22,130 nt of DNA, from positions 1 through 22,130 of the IMG/VR virus record IMGVR_UViG_3300050018_000092; one strand, written 5' to 3'. A program made the translations under genes and the position numbers. The notes beneath the pieces are model-generated. The model was not told the origin of the DNA. It worked only from the letters and a program-made list of their open reading frames with translations, and ran no database searches. This stretch comes from a virus. Positions within the stretch are counted from its first letter, which is position 1. Each line of letters opens with the position of its first letter. Shown piece by piece: positions 13,874 through 21,854 of the stretch.

Positions 13874-14506
13874 CTACCGCTGCGCGGCGACCAGAAAGTA
13901 ATAGATTGGACCGTCAGGGATGTGCGCCGACTTTTCACGCGATTCAACGATCGTGAAGCCGACGCTGGTGAGTTCATCGCGGACGAACCCGGAAGCGATG
14001 TGGTGTTTCGCGGTTTGCTGTGCGCGCGTTTCCTCACCGGCGAGCGGAGAGGGCTCCGAAATCACGAGACGGCCGCCGGGCTTCAACGCGTCGTAAATAT
14101 GCCGGAGCATCTCTTGATAGGACTCGATTTCGTGATAGGCGTTCAGGATTACAACAGCGTCCAATTGGCCGGTGGGGAGCTTTGGATCGGCGGCGGCGCC
14201 AAGGATCGTCGAGACGTTCGAAAGGTGAGCCTCATCGACGCGCTTGTGCAAGCGGGCCAATCTCTTTTCGTCGATGTCTTCCGCATAAACCTGGCCGGAG
14301 CTGCCAACCACAGCCGAGAGACGAACCGTCAGGAAGCCATCGCCTGCGCCGATATCGGCGACGACGCTCCCGGGATGGACGTTCATGGCGGCAAAGACAT
14401 CGTCGATGTGCTGCCAGAGCTCTCGCTCGGATTCGTGGGCGATGTCCTGAGCGGAGATGGCGAGGGTTATGAACAGGGCGGCGGCGAGGGGTCGTGCGAG
14501 TCGCAT
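13874..14506 (-). CDS. Class I SAM-dependent methyltransferase with N-terminal signal peptide (paralogue)
   Basis: A 210-aa protein. Residues 1-20 (MRLARPLAAALFITLAISAQ) are a clear signal peptide with a probable cleavage after ISA. Motif I is VVADIGAGDGFLT (48-60), then YAEDIDEKRL, LDAVVILNAYHEIESYQEML and LKPGGRLVISEPS. It aligns by eye with the neighbouring exported methyltransferase through AEDID, the Y-H-x-x-x-S-Y-Q motif and LKPGGRLVI. It is the first gene of the minus-strand cluster, 77 bases upstream of its paralogue. I see no Shine-Dalgarno before the ATG at 14506. The role is unknown; similar exported methyltransferases are, as far as I recall, common in Acidobacteriota. Confidence 0.83.
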   Translation of the reverse strand: MRLARPLAAALFITLAISAQDIAHESERELWQHIDDVFAAMNVHPGSVVADIGAGDGFLTVRLSAVVGSSGQVYAEDIDEKRLARLHKRVDEAHLSNVSTILGAAADPKLPTGQLDAVVILNAYHEIESYQEMLRHIYDALKPGGRLVISEPSPLAGEETRAQQTAKHHIASGFVRDELTSVGFTIVESREKSAHIPDGPIYYFLVAAQR

Positions 14507-14724
14507 CTAATTTGACGATCTTATCCTATATTGACGCTTCTGTCCGAAACCGAGTCTCCTGGGTCAGCCCCTTCGCCTTTTGCTGTTCCCCGGGCAGATC
14601 TTATTAGAACGATAAGCATCGTCTACCAGCCCACAGAAGACCGGCGCTTGGGCGAAAACGCCCATTCCGGAGACTGACCACCGCATTATCCCCTAGGGAT
14701 CATGCTTCTCGCAGAGGTTAAACC
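14507..14724. other. Divergent gap between methyltransferase cluster and tail genes
   Basis: The 218 bases contain no gene I can support. They should hold the promoter of the minus-strand cluster; an AT-rich stretch at 14518-14532 (TATAGGATAAGAT on the minus strand) could be a -10 region, but no matching -35 is convincing. TGGGCG-aaaa-CGCCCA at 14649-14664 forms a perfect 6-bp stem with tetraloop, flanked by CCGG on both sides, and ATCCC-cta-GGGAT at 14688-14700 is a short dyad. AGAGG at 14713-14717 is the ribosome site for the next gene. Confidence 0.5.
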
Positions 14725-15183
14725 ATGTCCCGATTCCAAACCGTCATCAGAAGCGCTCGCTTCGTTTATTCGCCCTATACCGCGACCGAGATGCAGGGCT
14801 TCGCGCAGGTGCTGGCCGACTCGATCCGCGCGCGCATCCAGAGCGGGCAGAATATTTACGATCAGGCTGCAGCGCCGCTGAAACCCGGCCAGTCGGGCCG
14901 CCGCGGCTATCCCGATTACAAGTCGGCGCGTGGACTGAAGCCTATCCGTGACTGGACCTGGAGCGGGCACACCTTGCGTTGCCTCAAGGTCCTGACGGCG
15001 AACGAAAACCGCACGGCGATTGGATTTCTGGATGAAGCTCTTTCGGGCCGTCGGCAGACCGCCTCGCAGATCGCCGCTTTCAACAACCGGCGCGAGGCGC
15101 AGTGGGGCGTTTCGCCGCACGATCGCAGGGTGGTACTCGCTGCGTTCCAGGCGCGTCCCTTCGTGATGCTCAAGGCAGCGTGA
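14725..15183 (+). CDS. Small protein upstream of the tape measure, possibly virion-morphogenesis-like
   Basis: A 152-aa protein with a helical N-terminal half (TEMQGFAQVLADSIRARIQS) and a basic centre with GRRGYPDYKSARGLKP and TWSGHTLRCLKVLTANENRT. It ends AAFNNRREAQWGVSPHDRRV then a short RPFVML segment. The late N-x-R-x-x-x-Q-x-G and RPF elements resemble the A/N-x-x-H-x-x-G...P-x-RPFLG ending of phage virion-morphogenesis or tail-completion proteins (P2 gpS/Mu gpG-like), but I hold this loosely. AGAGG is seven bases before the ATG. It ends one base before the tape measure start, so it belongs to the tail operon. Confidence 0.6.
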   Translation: MSRFQTVIRSARFVYSPYTATEMQGFAQVLADSIRARIQSGQNIYDQAAAPLKPGQSGRRGYPDYKSARGLKPIRDWTWSGHTLRCLKVLTANENRTAIGFLDEALSGRRQTASQIAAFNNRREAQWGVSPHDRRVVLAAFQARPFVMLKAA

Positions 15184-15184
15184 A

Positions 15185-18100
15185 ATGGCAGACCAGGCAG
15201 AGCGCGTAATTCTCGAAGCCGAGGATCAAGTTAGTCCAGTCGTGGACAAGGCCAACGCCGGCCTGGATCGCTTCGAGAAGCAAGCGGAATCGTCGCACGG
15301 GAAGGTGATCCGGATTTCGGATCAGACCAGAACCAGCGTCCAGCGTCTGATTTCGTCGCTCGAAAAGCAGGCTGAGACCTATGGCAAGAGCGGCGTGGAC
15401 CGGTTGATCACGCAGCGGGATCAGCTCTTGCAGCGGTACAACCGCGAGCCGCAGGCCATCGATGCGATCACCAAATCCTACGAGAAGATGATCGCGATGG
15501 AGGAGAAGGCTGCGCGCGAATCGCTCGCGCTCAAGGCCGCCAAGGAAGCCGAAGAGGCGCTGCTAAAGCAATCGGAAGCCATCAAAGGGTTCGGGGAACG
15601 TGTCAGCCAGTTCATGGAGAATCCGCTTCAGGGAGCGAAGGGCGCAGTCTCGTCCGTGCTTTCTGCTCTTGGACCGTTCGGAATCGCGGTCACCACCGGC
15701 GCCGCCGTCCTCGGCACCATTGCGGTGTCGGCATTCGAGGCTGCGAAGAGTCTCGGCGAGTACGGCACCCGCGTGAAGGATGCGGAGTTGCGAACTGGAT
15801 TGACCGCGAAGGAGGTCGGCCAGTTCGGTTTCGCGGCGCGCGCGGTCGGGCAGGACATATCGATTGTCGAGCGCCTCATGCGCGGCATGGCCCAGGCGGC
15901 GAACGACAACTCCAACGAAGGTGAAAAAGCGCGGGCAACGATGCGCGCGATGGGGATCGAGTTTCACACCGCTACCGGAGAGATGAAACCCACTTCCGAG
16001 ATCCTGATCGAGCTCTCGGAGGGACTGAACAAGCTCCCGGCGGGGTTTGAGCGGGACGCCGCTGCGATGGCGCTATTTAAAAAGGTCGGCGTCGAGGCGA
16101 TTCCGTTCATGACGGAGCTGAATGAGAACCTGCGTGTCGCTCACGAGCAGGGGTTCGGGCCGACGGAGGAGGACATTCACCGTTTCTCCGAATACCAGCG
16201 GCAGATAACAGTGCTCGAAACCAAATGGGACGGGCTGGTCCGCAAGTTCAAAGAAGGGTTGGTTGTCACCGTGACGCTGGTCGGGAAGGGCGTTGACTGG
16301 TTCCTAAACAACATCGGGACGGCTGGTGATGACGAACGGCAGCACCACGAAGAAAAGCAGGCGCTTCAGGATGCCGCGCAGATCAAGTTGGTGGGTGGTT
16401 ATGGCGCGAGTGCGTCGGTCAGCGCCCATCGTAGCGAGGTGGCCGACATGGATCGTCAGGCGCCGGAGATCATGAAGAATCGCGACGCCACATTGAAGCG
16501 CATCGAGGAGATGCGGGCCGAACAGGAACGGTTGACCGCCGGTTTCGGTATGCTGCAGGCGATCGCTCCCACGCGCGACGAGGAAACTCGCTCGAAGAAG
16601 GCGAGCGACATCCAGGACCAAATCCAGCAGTTACAGAAGATGCTGGCGGATGCGGAGGCATCTACCAAGCGGAGCGATCTGCATGCGGGCAAGGAAGAGA
16701 CGAATCGGATTCGCGCCCGGTTCTTCGGCACGCACGATGGCATGGAGAAGGCATACGCCGACGCCAAGAAGGATGTCGAGCGGCTGCAGAAGCAATTACT
16801 TGAACCCGACAAACCTTTGACCAAATCGCAGGCGCAGGACCTGGATCAACAACTCCACGCGGCGCAAGCGAATGAGACTCGCCGCAAATCGGCACTGGAT
16901 GCGGTGACGAAGGGCGCGGAGCAGCTCAAGGAGTTCCAACGCCAGGCGGCAGAGTTCGAGAAGAAGGGCGATGAAGCTGAGCTGGACGCGATCGGCAAGA
17001 TCTACTATCAGCGGGACCAGCTTCTGAAGCAGGCCGCGCAGGTGAAGGCGTCGGAAAAAGAGATCACTGCGATCCGCAAGTCTGCTGAAGAGCAGGCGTC
17101 CGTGATCTACAAAAAGTCGTGGGAGGAGTTTGAAAAGTACGACGAGAAGCAGATGGCCGCGCGGAGTAAGAGGATGCTCGCGCTGATGGGGCCGTCGAAA
17201 GACCAGATGAAGGAGTGGGAGGAATATTTCGCCGCGCAGGAAAAGATCGAGGACATCGGAGTGCAGACGCAGCGCGAAGAGGCTCGACGGAGCGCGGCGC
17301 GATCCGGGCGCATGGCGGAACTGACTGCCGGTCAGGAAGCGCCCGTGGCGATGTCCGAAGCCGAAAAGCGGGACCGGGCAGATCGTAAAGAAGTGGCGGC
17401 TGCGCAGCAGGCATACCAGACTAGGCTCGACCTAGCGGTCCAGTTGGCCGGCATCGAAGCCGAGCGTATCTCGAAAGAGGAGAATGCGGCGAAGCGCTCC
17501 GTGCTGGCGGCGCAGGCGCAGAAGGATCTGTTCACGGAGCTTGCCCTGGCTCAGGATCAGTTCGAGGAAAAGCAAGCGCAGATCCAGCAGAAGCGCCAGC
17601 AGGAAATACAGTCGCAGATCGACGGGCTACAAAAGCAGGCAGAACGGCTGTTCGATGTGCTGTTCACCAAGCCAAAGAATTTCGGTAAGGATCTGTTCAG
17701 CACGATTCACGCCGCGGTGCTCAAGCCAGTGACGGAAACGCTCGGTGGCGCGGTGGCGAACGTGGTGCATCCGATCATCTACGGGTCTGACGGGCGCGGC
17801 GGCCTCAGTGGAATGTTGCGCGGCACGTCGCAGGATCCGGTGCGCGTCTCGACCGACATGAACACATCGGCGACCATGCAGAACAGCGCCGTGATGGCCA
17901 GCTTGACGGCGATTCTTGCCGCCAGCATGGGAGTGGCGGCACCGTCCATGTCGGGCGGCGCGGCTGGCGTTCCATCGATCTCGATCCCGTCGATTTCGGC
18001 TCCGGCGAGCGCGAGTGCCAGCTTGAGTTTGCCAGCGATCCTCGGGGGCGGCCTCTCGCTTGGCGGAACGTCGATGCCAGTCGGCGGCGGTGGAAGCTCG

Positions 18101-19132
18101 GTTTCAGCGACGGCCGCGCCCGATATTCATGACCTTCCAATGCGTTCCACTTCAGGGAGCGCCGGATTCAATCCGCTGGGGTTGCTGTTTCCAAGTTCCA
18201 GCAAAGGGATGGGCGGGATTGCGGGAAACATCTTCAAGCCCGGTGGCCTCACCGGCATGCTTGGAAATCTGAAGAACTCCGTCTACAACTCCGGCGGTAT
18301 CATCATGGGGCCTGGCGTCGGGACCACCGCAGCCGGAATCGGTGGTCCGCTGGGCACAGTTGCCGGCGTTGCTTCCAGCCCGGCGGCGGGCATGGCAGGG
18401 CTGATGCTCGGCATCAACGGAGTCCAGCGTCAGGGCGTGGGAGGAACGATCGAGGCCGGTCTGGGCGGCGCTCTCGCGGGCTTTTCCCTCGGCTCGCAGA
18501 TTGGTTCGCTCGGTGGTCCGATGGGTGCGGCGATTGGTGCAGGGGCCGGTGTACTCGCTGGAGTCATAAGTTCGGTGTTTTTCGAGTCTCCGCAGAAGAA
18601 AGCTCACGAAGACATCCAGCAAATCTACGGTGTGAATATTCCGCAGAACAGCGGCACGATCAAGCAGGTGGTGCAACTCGCACAGTCGCAGTTCGGCGGT
18701 GATATCGCCGTCGCGGTGCGGTCGCCTAGCGTCCGTCAACTGGTGATGCTGTATTCGGAGGCCACAGGCCAGAAGATGCCGCTGTCGGCCACCACGCCGT
18801 ACGCAGGGAGTCTCGTGGAGCAAGGCGGCAAGGTCTATCAACAAGCCAGCTACCAGGACGGACAGGCTCACACCTACGCCTCGAACATCCCGACGCTCGG
18901 CGGGATCGCATCGGGAACCTACCCGACTCCCGGAGGCCCGAACACCTCGGGGGGCACCGGCGCGACGTACATGTCGCTGAACATCAGCGGCAACGATGCC
19001 GCGAATTTCATGACGGGCCAGTTCGTGACGCCGCAGTTCGTGACCGACCAGGCGATGGCGGCGCAGTATTCGAGCTACGGGCGCACGCAGCAGTCGGCCA
19101 ATATGCAACTGCCCGGTTTGACAGTGTCCTAA
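15185..19132 (+). CDS. Tail tape measure protein
   Basis: A 1315-aa protein, the longest in the window. Residues 20-145 and 480-860 are charged, Glu/Lys/Gln-rich and predicted coiled coil. A hydrophobic Ala/Gly/Val segment lies at about 155-185 (SSVLSALGPFGIAVTTGAAV onward), and Gly/Ser/Ala/Met-rich, partly hydrophobic sequence fills 910-1140, as expected for the region inserted into the host membrane. By the usual rule of about 0.15 nm of tail per residue, the tail would be near 200 nm (inference). It has no recognisable peptidase or lysozyme domain. It starts directly after the small tail gene stop and is followed, 34 bases on, by the fibre-like gene. Confidence 0.93.
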   Translation: MADQAERVILEAEDQVSPVVDKANAGLDRFEKQAESSHGKVIRISDQTRTSVQRLISSLEKQAETYGKSGVDRLITQRDQLLQRYNREPQAIDAITKSYEKMIAMEEKAARESLALKAAKEAEEALLKQSEAIKGFGERVSQFMENPLQGAKGAVSSVLSALGPFGIAVTTGAAVLGTIAVSAFEAAKSLGEYGTRVKDAELRTGLTAKEVGQFGFAARAVGQDISIVERLMRGMAQAANDNSNEGEKARATMRAMGIEFHTATGEMKPTSEILIELSEGLNKLPAGFERDAAAMALFKKVGVEAIPFMTELNENLRVAHEQGFGPTEEDIHRFSEYQRQITVLETKWDGLVRKFKEGLVVTVTLVGKGVDWFLNNIGTAGDDERQHHEEKQALQDAAQIKLVGGYGASASVSAHRSEVADMDRQAPEIMKNRDATLKRIEEMRAEQERLTAGFGMLQAIAPTRDEETRSKKASDIQDQIQQLQKMLADAEASTKRSDLHAGKEETNRIRARFFGTHDGMEKAYADAKKDVERLQKQLLEPDKPLTKSQAQDLDQQLHAAQANETRRKSALDAVTKGAEQLKEFQRQAAEFEKKGDEAELDAIGKIYYQRDQLLKQAAQVKASEKEITAIRKSAEEQASVIYKKSWEEFEKYDEKQMAARSKRMLALMGPSKDQMKEWEEYFAAQEKIEDIGVQTQREEARRSAARSGRMAELTAGQEAPVAMSEAEKRDRADRKEVAAAQQAYQTRLDLAVQLAGIEAERISKEENAAKRSVLAAQAQKDLFTELALAQDQFEEKQAQIQQKRQQEIQSQIDGLQKQAERLFDVLFTKPKNFGKDLFSTIHAAVLKPVTETLGGAVANVVHPIIYGSDGRGGLSGMLRGTSQDPVRVSTDMNTSATMQNSAVMASLTAILAASMGVAAPSMSGGAAGVPSISIPSISAPASASASLSLPAILGGGLSLGGTSMPVGGGGSSVSATAAPDIHDLPMRSTSGSAGFNPLGLLFPSSSKGMGGIAGNIFKPGGLTGMLGNLKNSVYNSGGIIMGPGVGTTAAGIGGPLGTVAGVASSPAAGMAGLMLGINGVQRQGVGGTIEAGLGGALAGFSLGSQIGSLGGPMGAAIGAGAGVLAGVISSVFFESPQKKAHEDIQQIYGVNIPQNSGTIKQVVQLAQSQFGGDIAVAVRSPSVRQLVMLYSEATGQKMPLSATTPYAGSLVEQGGKVYQQASYQDGQAHTYASNIPTLGGIASGTYPTPGGPNTSGGTGATYMSLNISGNDAANFMTGQFVTPQFVTDQAMAAQYSSYGRTQQSANMQLPGLTVS

Positions 19133-19166
19133 TACCGGTTTCATCACCCCACAACTAGGATCGATC

Positions 19167-21311
19167 ATGCGGAAACTGCTTCTCCTTCTTGCGTTCTGGC
19201 TGTTGTGCGCCCCGCTGTGCCGGGCGCAACCCACGCTGACCACGATCCAAGACACGCTCTACAACATCGACGGGTCGCTGATGGATGGCAACATCATTGT
19301 GACCAATACGGCCTTCTCAGTCGGAGGCGTGCCGATCGCGCGCGGGGCGCGGGCCTTTCTGATCACGAACGGCGTCGTCAACATTCAGCTTGCCCCGACG
19401 GATCACGCGAGCCCGGCTATCGTCTACACGGTGAACACGGTCTCAAACGGGCAGACTTCCACGAGCGTCTGGTCGGTGCCGACGCTCCCGTCGTCCCGCT
19501 GCCCCAGGGGGACTTGCACCATCGTGCAAGTCACGACGCCCTACACGCCCGGCCCGACGACGACGGTCGCGCTCTCGCAACTCTCCACGCAAGGCGCCAC
19601 GAACGGGCAGCTCATCTGCGACAGCAGTGGTGTTGCGGTGTGGTGCAATCCGCAGGCGACGGGCGTCACTTCGTTCGATGGCAGGACTGGGGGGGTCACG
19701 CCTGCAGCGAACGATTACAACTTCAATCAGCTTGCGGGCGCGGCTTCGGTCGGCCAACTGCCCACAGGAATCCCAACCGCCAATATCGGAGGAGGCACCG
19801 TCGGGAATACGGCTTTCGGATACGTCGCCAACCTGACGAGCGATGCACAAGCCCAGCTCAATGCGAAGCTCGCCGCGGCGAACAATCTGTCCGACGTAGG
19901 CAGTCCAACGACAGCGCTATCGAATATAGGTGGACTCCCGAAAGGGATTGTCACAACCTGGATCGATCAGTATTGCAGCGTGCCGGGGACCTATGACGAC
20001 ACCTGCTTCTCAGGCGCGTTCAGTGCAGCCGGGTCCGCACAGAACGTGGCGTTCATGATGGGACCGAATACCTACACGCTGCAAAACGGGCTCTCGATCT
20101 CCAGCAAGACCGGGTGGACCATCATGGGTCTGGAGGCTCGAAGCAAGCTCACCGTGAAGAACGGACTGAACACCGCGATGCTGACTCTGAACTCGACGAC
20201 CGATTTTGCGATGCGGGATGTGTTCGCCGACGGAAACTATGCGAATCAGACGAGCGAAACCTCTGTGATCTCGGCGACGAATATCATCGGTCTGATCGTA
20301 CAGGGAAACAGGTTCTCGAACGTGAAGGGCCGGGCGGTGGTGGTCAGCAACACTTCTCCTGATTCCAGCGACGGCTTGTTCATCGTGGACAACATCATCT
20401 CCGGCACGACGGACTCCGCGCTTTATCTGACGCTGTACTTGGACGCCCTGACGATTGCCGGCAACCGGATCGACGGCGTCGGCGTCGATGGAAGCAACCC
20501 GCAGAAGTCGGCTGCGATCTACGTCACCAAGGGCGTAGTTTTCGGCCACCTCGTCGGGGTCGGCTACAGCGGGAATTACGTCATGGCCTCGCCTAACGTT
20601 AACGGCAGTACGTATCTCCAGTATGGAATTTTGTTCGATTCGATCGGCGGTCTGCCGGTCACGGACATGACGAACGCGTACACGAACATCCAGACCAACT
20701 GCGGCACTATCAATTCTGCGCTGTCCTGTGTCACGGGCGTCCCCAGCATGGTGAGCGGGAACCCGACGCAGATTTACCCCCTCGGATACTGCTCCTCGGT
20801 CGGCGCGACTCCCATCCCGAGTCCACACTTCATGGGATCGAGCGCGGCGATGCAGTGCATCTCGGTCGGAGGCACCGCGATGGCAGCGGTTCCGCTGGCC
20901 CACGGCAGCGGCGACGTATACGTTTCGATGTTGGTCGAGCCTCCGGTGACGTACCTTTCGACGACCTTGTCCTTGGGTGGTTACACGGATGCTTCCGGCG
21001 GGAACGTGGATTTCATCGCGCTGATGGCGTGCGCACCGTTCAGCGTTTCCAGTGGGCCGAGTTTTCCTGCCATGCTGGCGGGTTCGTATGCGCTTCCGGT
21101 GACGTCGGGCGGCAGCAGCTCGTCGATCAGCAGTTCCTCGGTCAACGAGTTCGCCCCGCCGTACAGTCTCGGCATAAACTCGACTTGTCAGATTCCAACG
21201 GGAGCCGTGATCACGCGTCAGTATCGACGCGGCAGCAACGCGGCGGATACGAACACCGGCACCTTGTGGATTGTTTGGGCCAAGTACGAACAGAACTTCA
21301 GGGTCCAGTAG
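19167..21311 (+). CDS. Beta-helix, tail-fibre/spike-like protein with a signal peptide
   Basis: A 714-aa protein. Residues 1-20 form a textbook Sec signal (MRKLLLLLAFWLLC then CRA, cleavage before Gln-Pro). Residues 22-130 are a beta domain (LYNIDGSLMDGNIIVTNTAF). Residues 167-185 hold the fibre motif TSFDGRTGGVTPAANDY, and 230-255 a fibre-type repeat, NAKLAAANNLSDVGSPTTAL. Residues 295-450 read as parallel beta-helix rungs (LIVQGNRFSNVKGRAVVVSN, then IVDNIISGTTDSALYLT, then ALTIAGNRIDGVGV). The C-terminal 200 residues are Ser/Gly/Thr-rich beta sequence. It probably binds or cuts a host surface sugar. TAGGA six bases before the ATG supports this start. The signal peptide is odd for a virion protein. 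Confidence 0.75.
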   Translation: MRKLLLLLAFWLLCAPLCRAQPTLTTIQDTLYNIDGSLMDGNIIVTNTAFSVGGVPIARGARAFLITNGVVNIQLAPTDHASPAIVYTVNTVSNGQTSTSVWSVPTLPSSRCPRGTCTIVQVTTPYTPGPTTTVALSQLSTQGATNGQLICDSSGVAVWCNPQATGVTSFDGRTGGVTPAANDYNFNQLAGAASVGQLPTGIPTANIGGGTVGNTAFGYVANLTSDAQAQLNAKLAAANNLSDVGSPTTALSNIGGLPKGIVTTWIDQYCSVPGTYDDTCFSGAFSAAGSAQNVAFMMGPNTYTLQNGLSISSKTGWTIMGLEARSKLTVKNGLNTAMLTLNSTTDFAMRDVFADGNYANQTSETSVISATNIIGLIVQGNRFSNVKGRAVVVSNTSPDSSDGLFIVDNIISGTTDSALYLTLYLDALTIAGNRIDGVGVDGSNPQKSAAIYVTKGVVFGHLVGVGYSGNYVMASPNVNGSTYLQYGILFDSIGGLPVTDMTNAYTNIQTNCGTINSALSCVTGVPSMVSGNPTQIYPLGYCSSVGATPIPSPHFMGSSAAMQCISVGGTAMAAVPLAHGSGDVYVSMLVEPPVTYLSTTLSLGGYTDASGGNVDFIALMACAPFSVSSGPSFPAMLAGSYALPVTSGGSSSSISSSSVNEFAPPYSLGINSTCQIPTGAVITRQYRRGSNAADTNTGTLWIVWAKYEQNFRVQ

Positions 21312-21312
21312 C

Positions 21313-21726
21313 ATGCCCGGAAACATTCAATATGCCGTGCCGAGTGGCGTGATGCCGGCCTCGCTGTGCACCGCGTTCACGGAGTTGCGCGAATACGTTC
21401 AACTCCAGAACCAGTATCACGATGGGAACGTCCAGCGGTCGCAACTCGCGCAAACCTCGCGGCGGACGTTTCGGCTCAGCAAGCGTTTGACCGCATCGCT
21501 GCTCTCGGCGCTGTACAGCTTCTGGAACTCCCAGGGCGGAATGACGCCGTTCGCTTTCTACAATCCGTTCGACGTGGCGTCGGGCCAGGAGATCGGAAGC
21601 AACTACGATCCCAGCGGCAATAACACACAGGGTCGTGTAACGGTGGTGTTCCGTGGCAACTGGGCGCAGGCCACGGACGTCGCGCGGACCAACGTGCAGG
21701 GGTTGGAATTGGTGGAGGTGGCGTAG
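21313..21726 (+). CDS. Putative minor tail protein
   Basis: A 137-aa protein beginning two bases after the fibre gene stop. It is beta-rich, with SRRTFRLSKRLTASLLSALY, SFWNSQGGMTPFAFYNPFD, then GSNYDPSGNNTQGRVTVVFR and a final QGLELVEVA. The aromatic PFAFYNPFD, NYDPSGN and GR-x-x-V-x-F-x-x-x-W pattern is like small minor tail proteins (lambda gpM or distal-tail adaptors) encoded after the tape measure, but I cannot name the family. The ATG at 21313 is preferred to the upstream in-frame codon at 21271, which would overlap the fibre gene. Confidence 0.6.
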   Translation: MPGNIQYAVPSGVMPASLCTAFTELREYVQLQNQYHDGNVQRSQLAQTSRRTFRLSKRLTASLLSALYSFWNSQGGMTPFAFYNPFDVASGQEIGSNYDPSGNNTQGRVTVVFRGNWAQATDVARTNVQGLELVEVA

Positions 21727-21854
21727 GGAGCTCGCTTGTTGTGTTTTCGCGAAGCCGACCTTCCCGCGTTGGAACCCGCGCGTGGCAGCACATTGATGGA
21801 TTTATTGGAGCGTATCGTGTTACAAGTATAGCTGCGCCACCGTTAGGAGGATCA
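21727..21854 (+). promoter_or_regulatory. Gap between tail genes and last gene; possible weak promoter
   Basis: The 128 bases contain no gene. TTGGAG (21805-21810) and TATAGC (21827-21832), 16 bases apart, or TTGATG (21793-21798) as the -35, could make a weak sigma-70-like promoter for the last gene. A short palindrome TTCGCGAA lies at 21746-21753, and CGCG repeats at 21765-21780 could form a small hairpin. None is decisive. The gap itself, after a run of tightly packed genes, suggests a transcription boundary. Confidence 0.25.

Larger units (their letters stand above)
11..21726. mobile_element. Late (packaging, head, tail) module of a siphovirus-like phage or prophage
   Basis: Terminase, portal, protease/capsid, cement, connector, tail tube, chaperone, tape measure and minor tail genes follow one another on the plus strand in canonical tailed-phage order, with gaps of 0-35 bases or short overlaps. 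Only three places break this: the minus-strand DUF3489 gene, the minus-strand methyltransferase cluster, and the gap before the last partial gene. No integrase, repressor, replication or lysis gene and no att site is seen, so the true ends lie outside the window or cannot be recognised, and I cannot tell prophage from free phage. The structural genes look intact, so the module could be functional. Confidence 0.9.

Noticed and set aside
14512-14536. Two TTGACG hexamers resembling -35 boxes on the plus strand
   Set aside because: The spacing to any TATAAT-like hexamer is wrong (9 bases) for the first copy and there is none for the second, and the next plus-strand gene starts nearly 200 bases away.
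12340-14640. ACCAGCC copies on both sides of the methyltransferase cluster as insertion-site repeats
   Set aside because: Only 7 bases match, far too little to claim a target duplication or att site in GC-rich DNA.
20010-21326. 438-codon minus-strand open frame under the fibre-like gene
   Set aside because: The translation is Arg/His/Asp/Val-rich and featureless, while the plus-strand product has a signal peptide, fibre motifs and beta-helix rungs.
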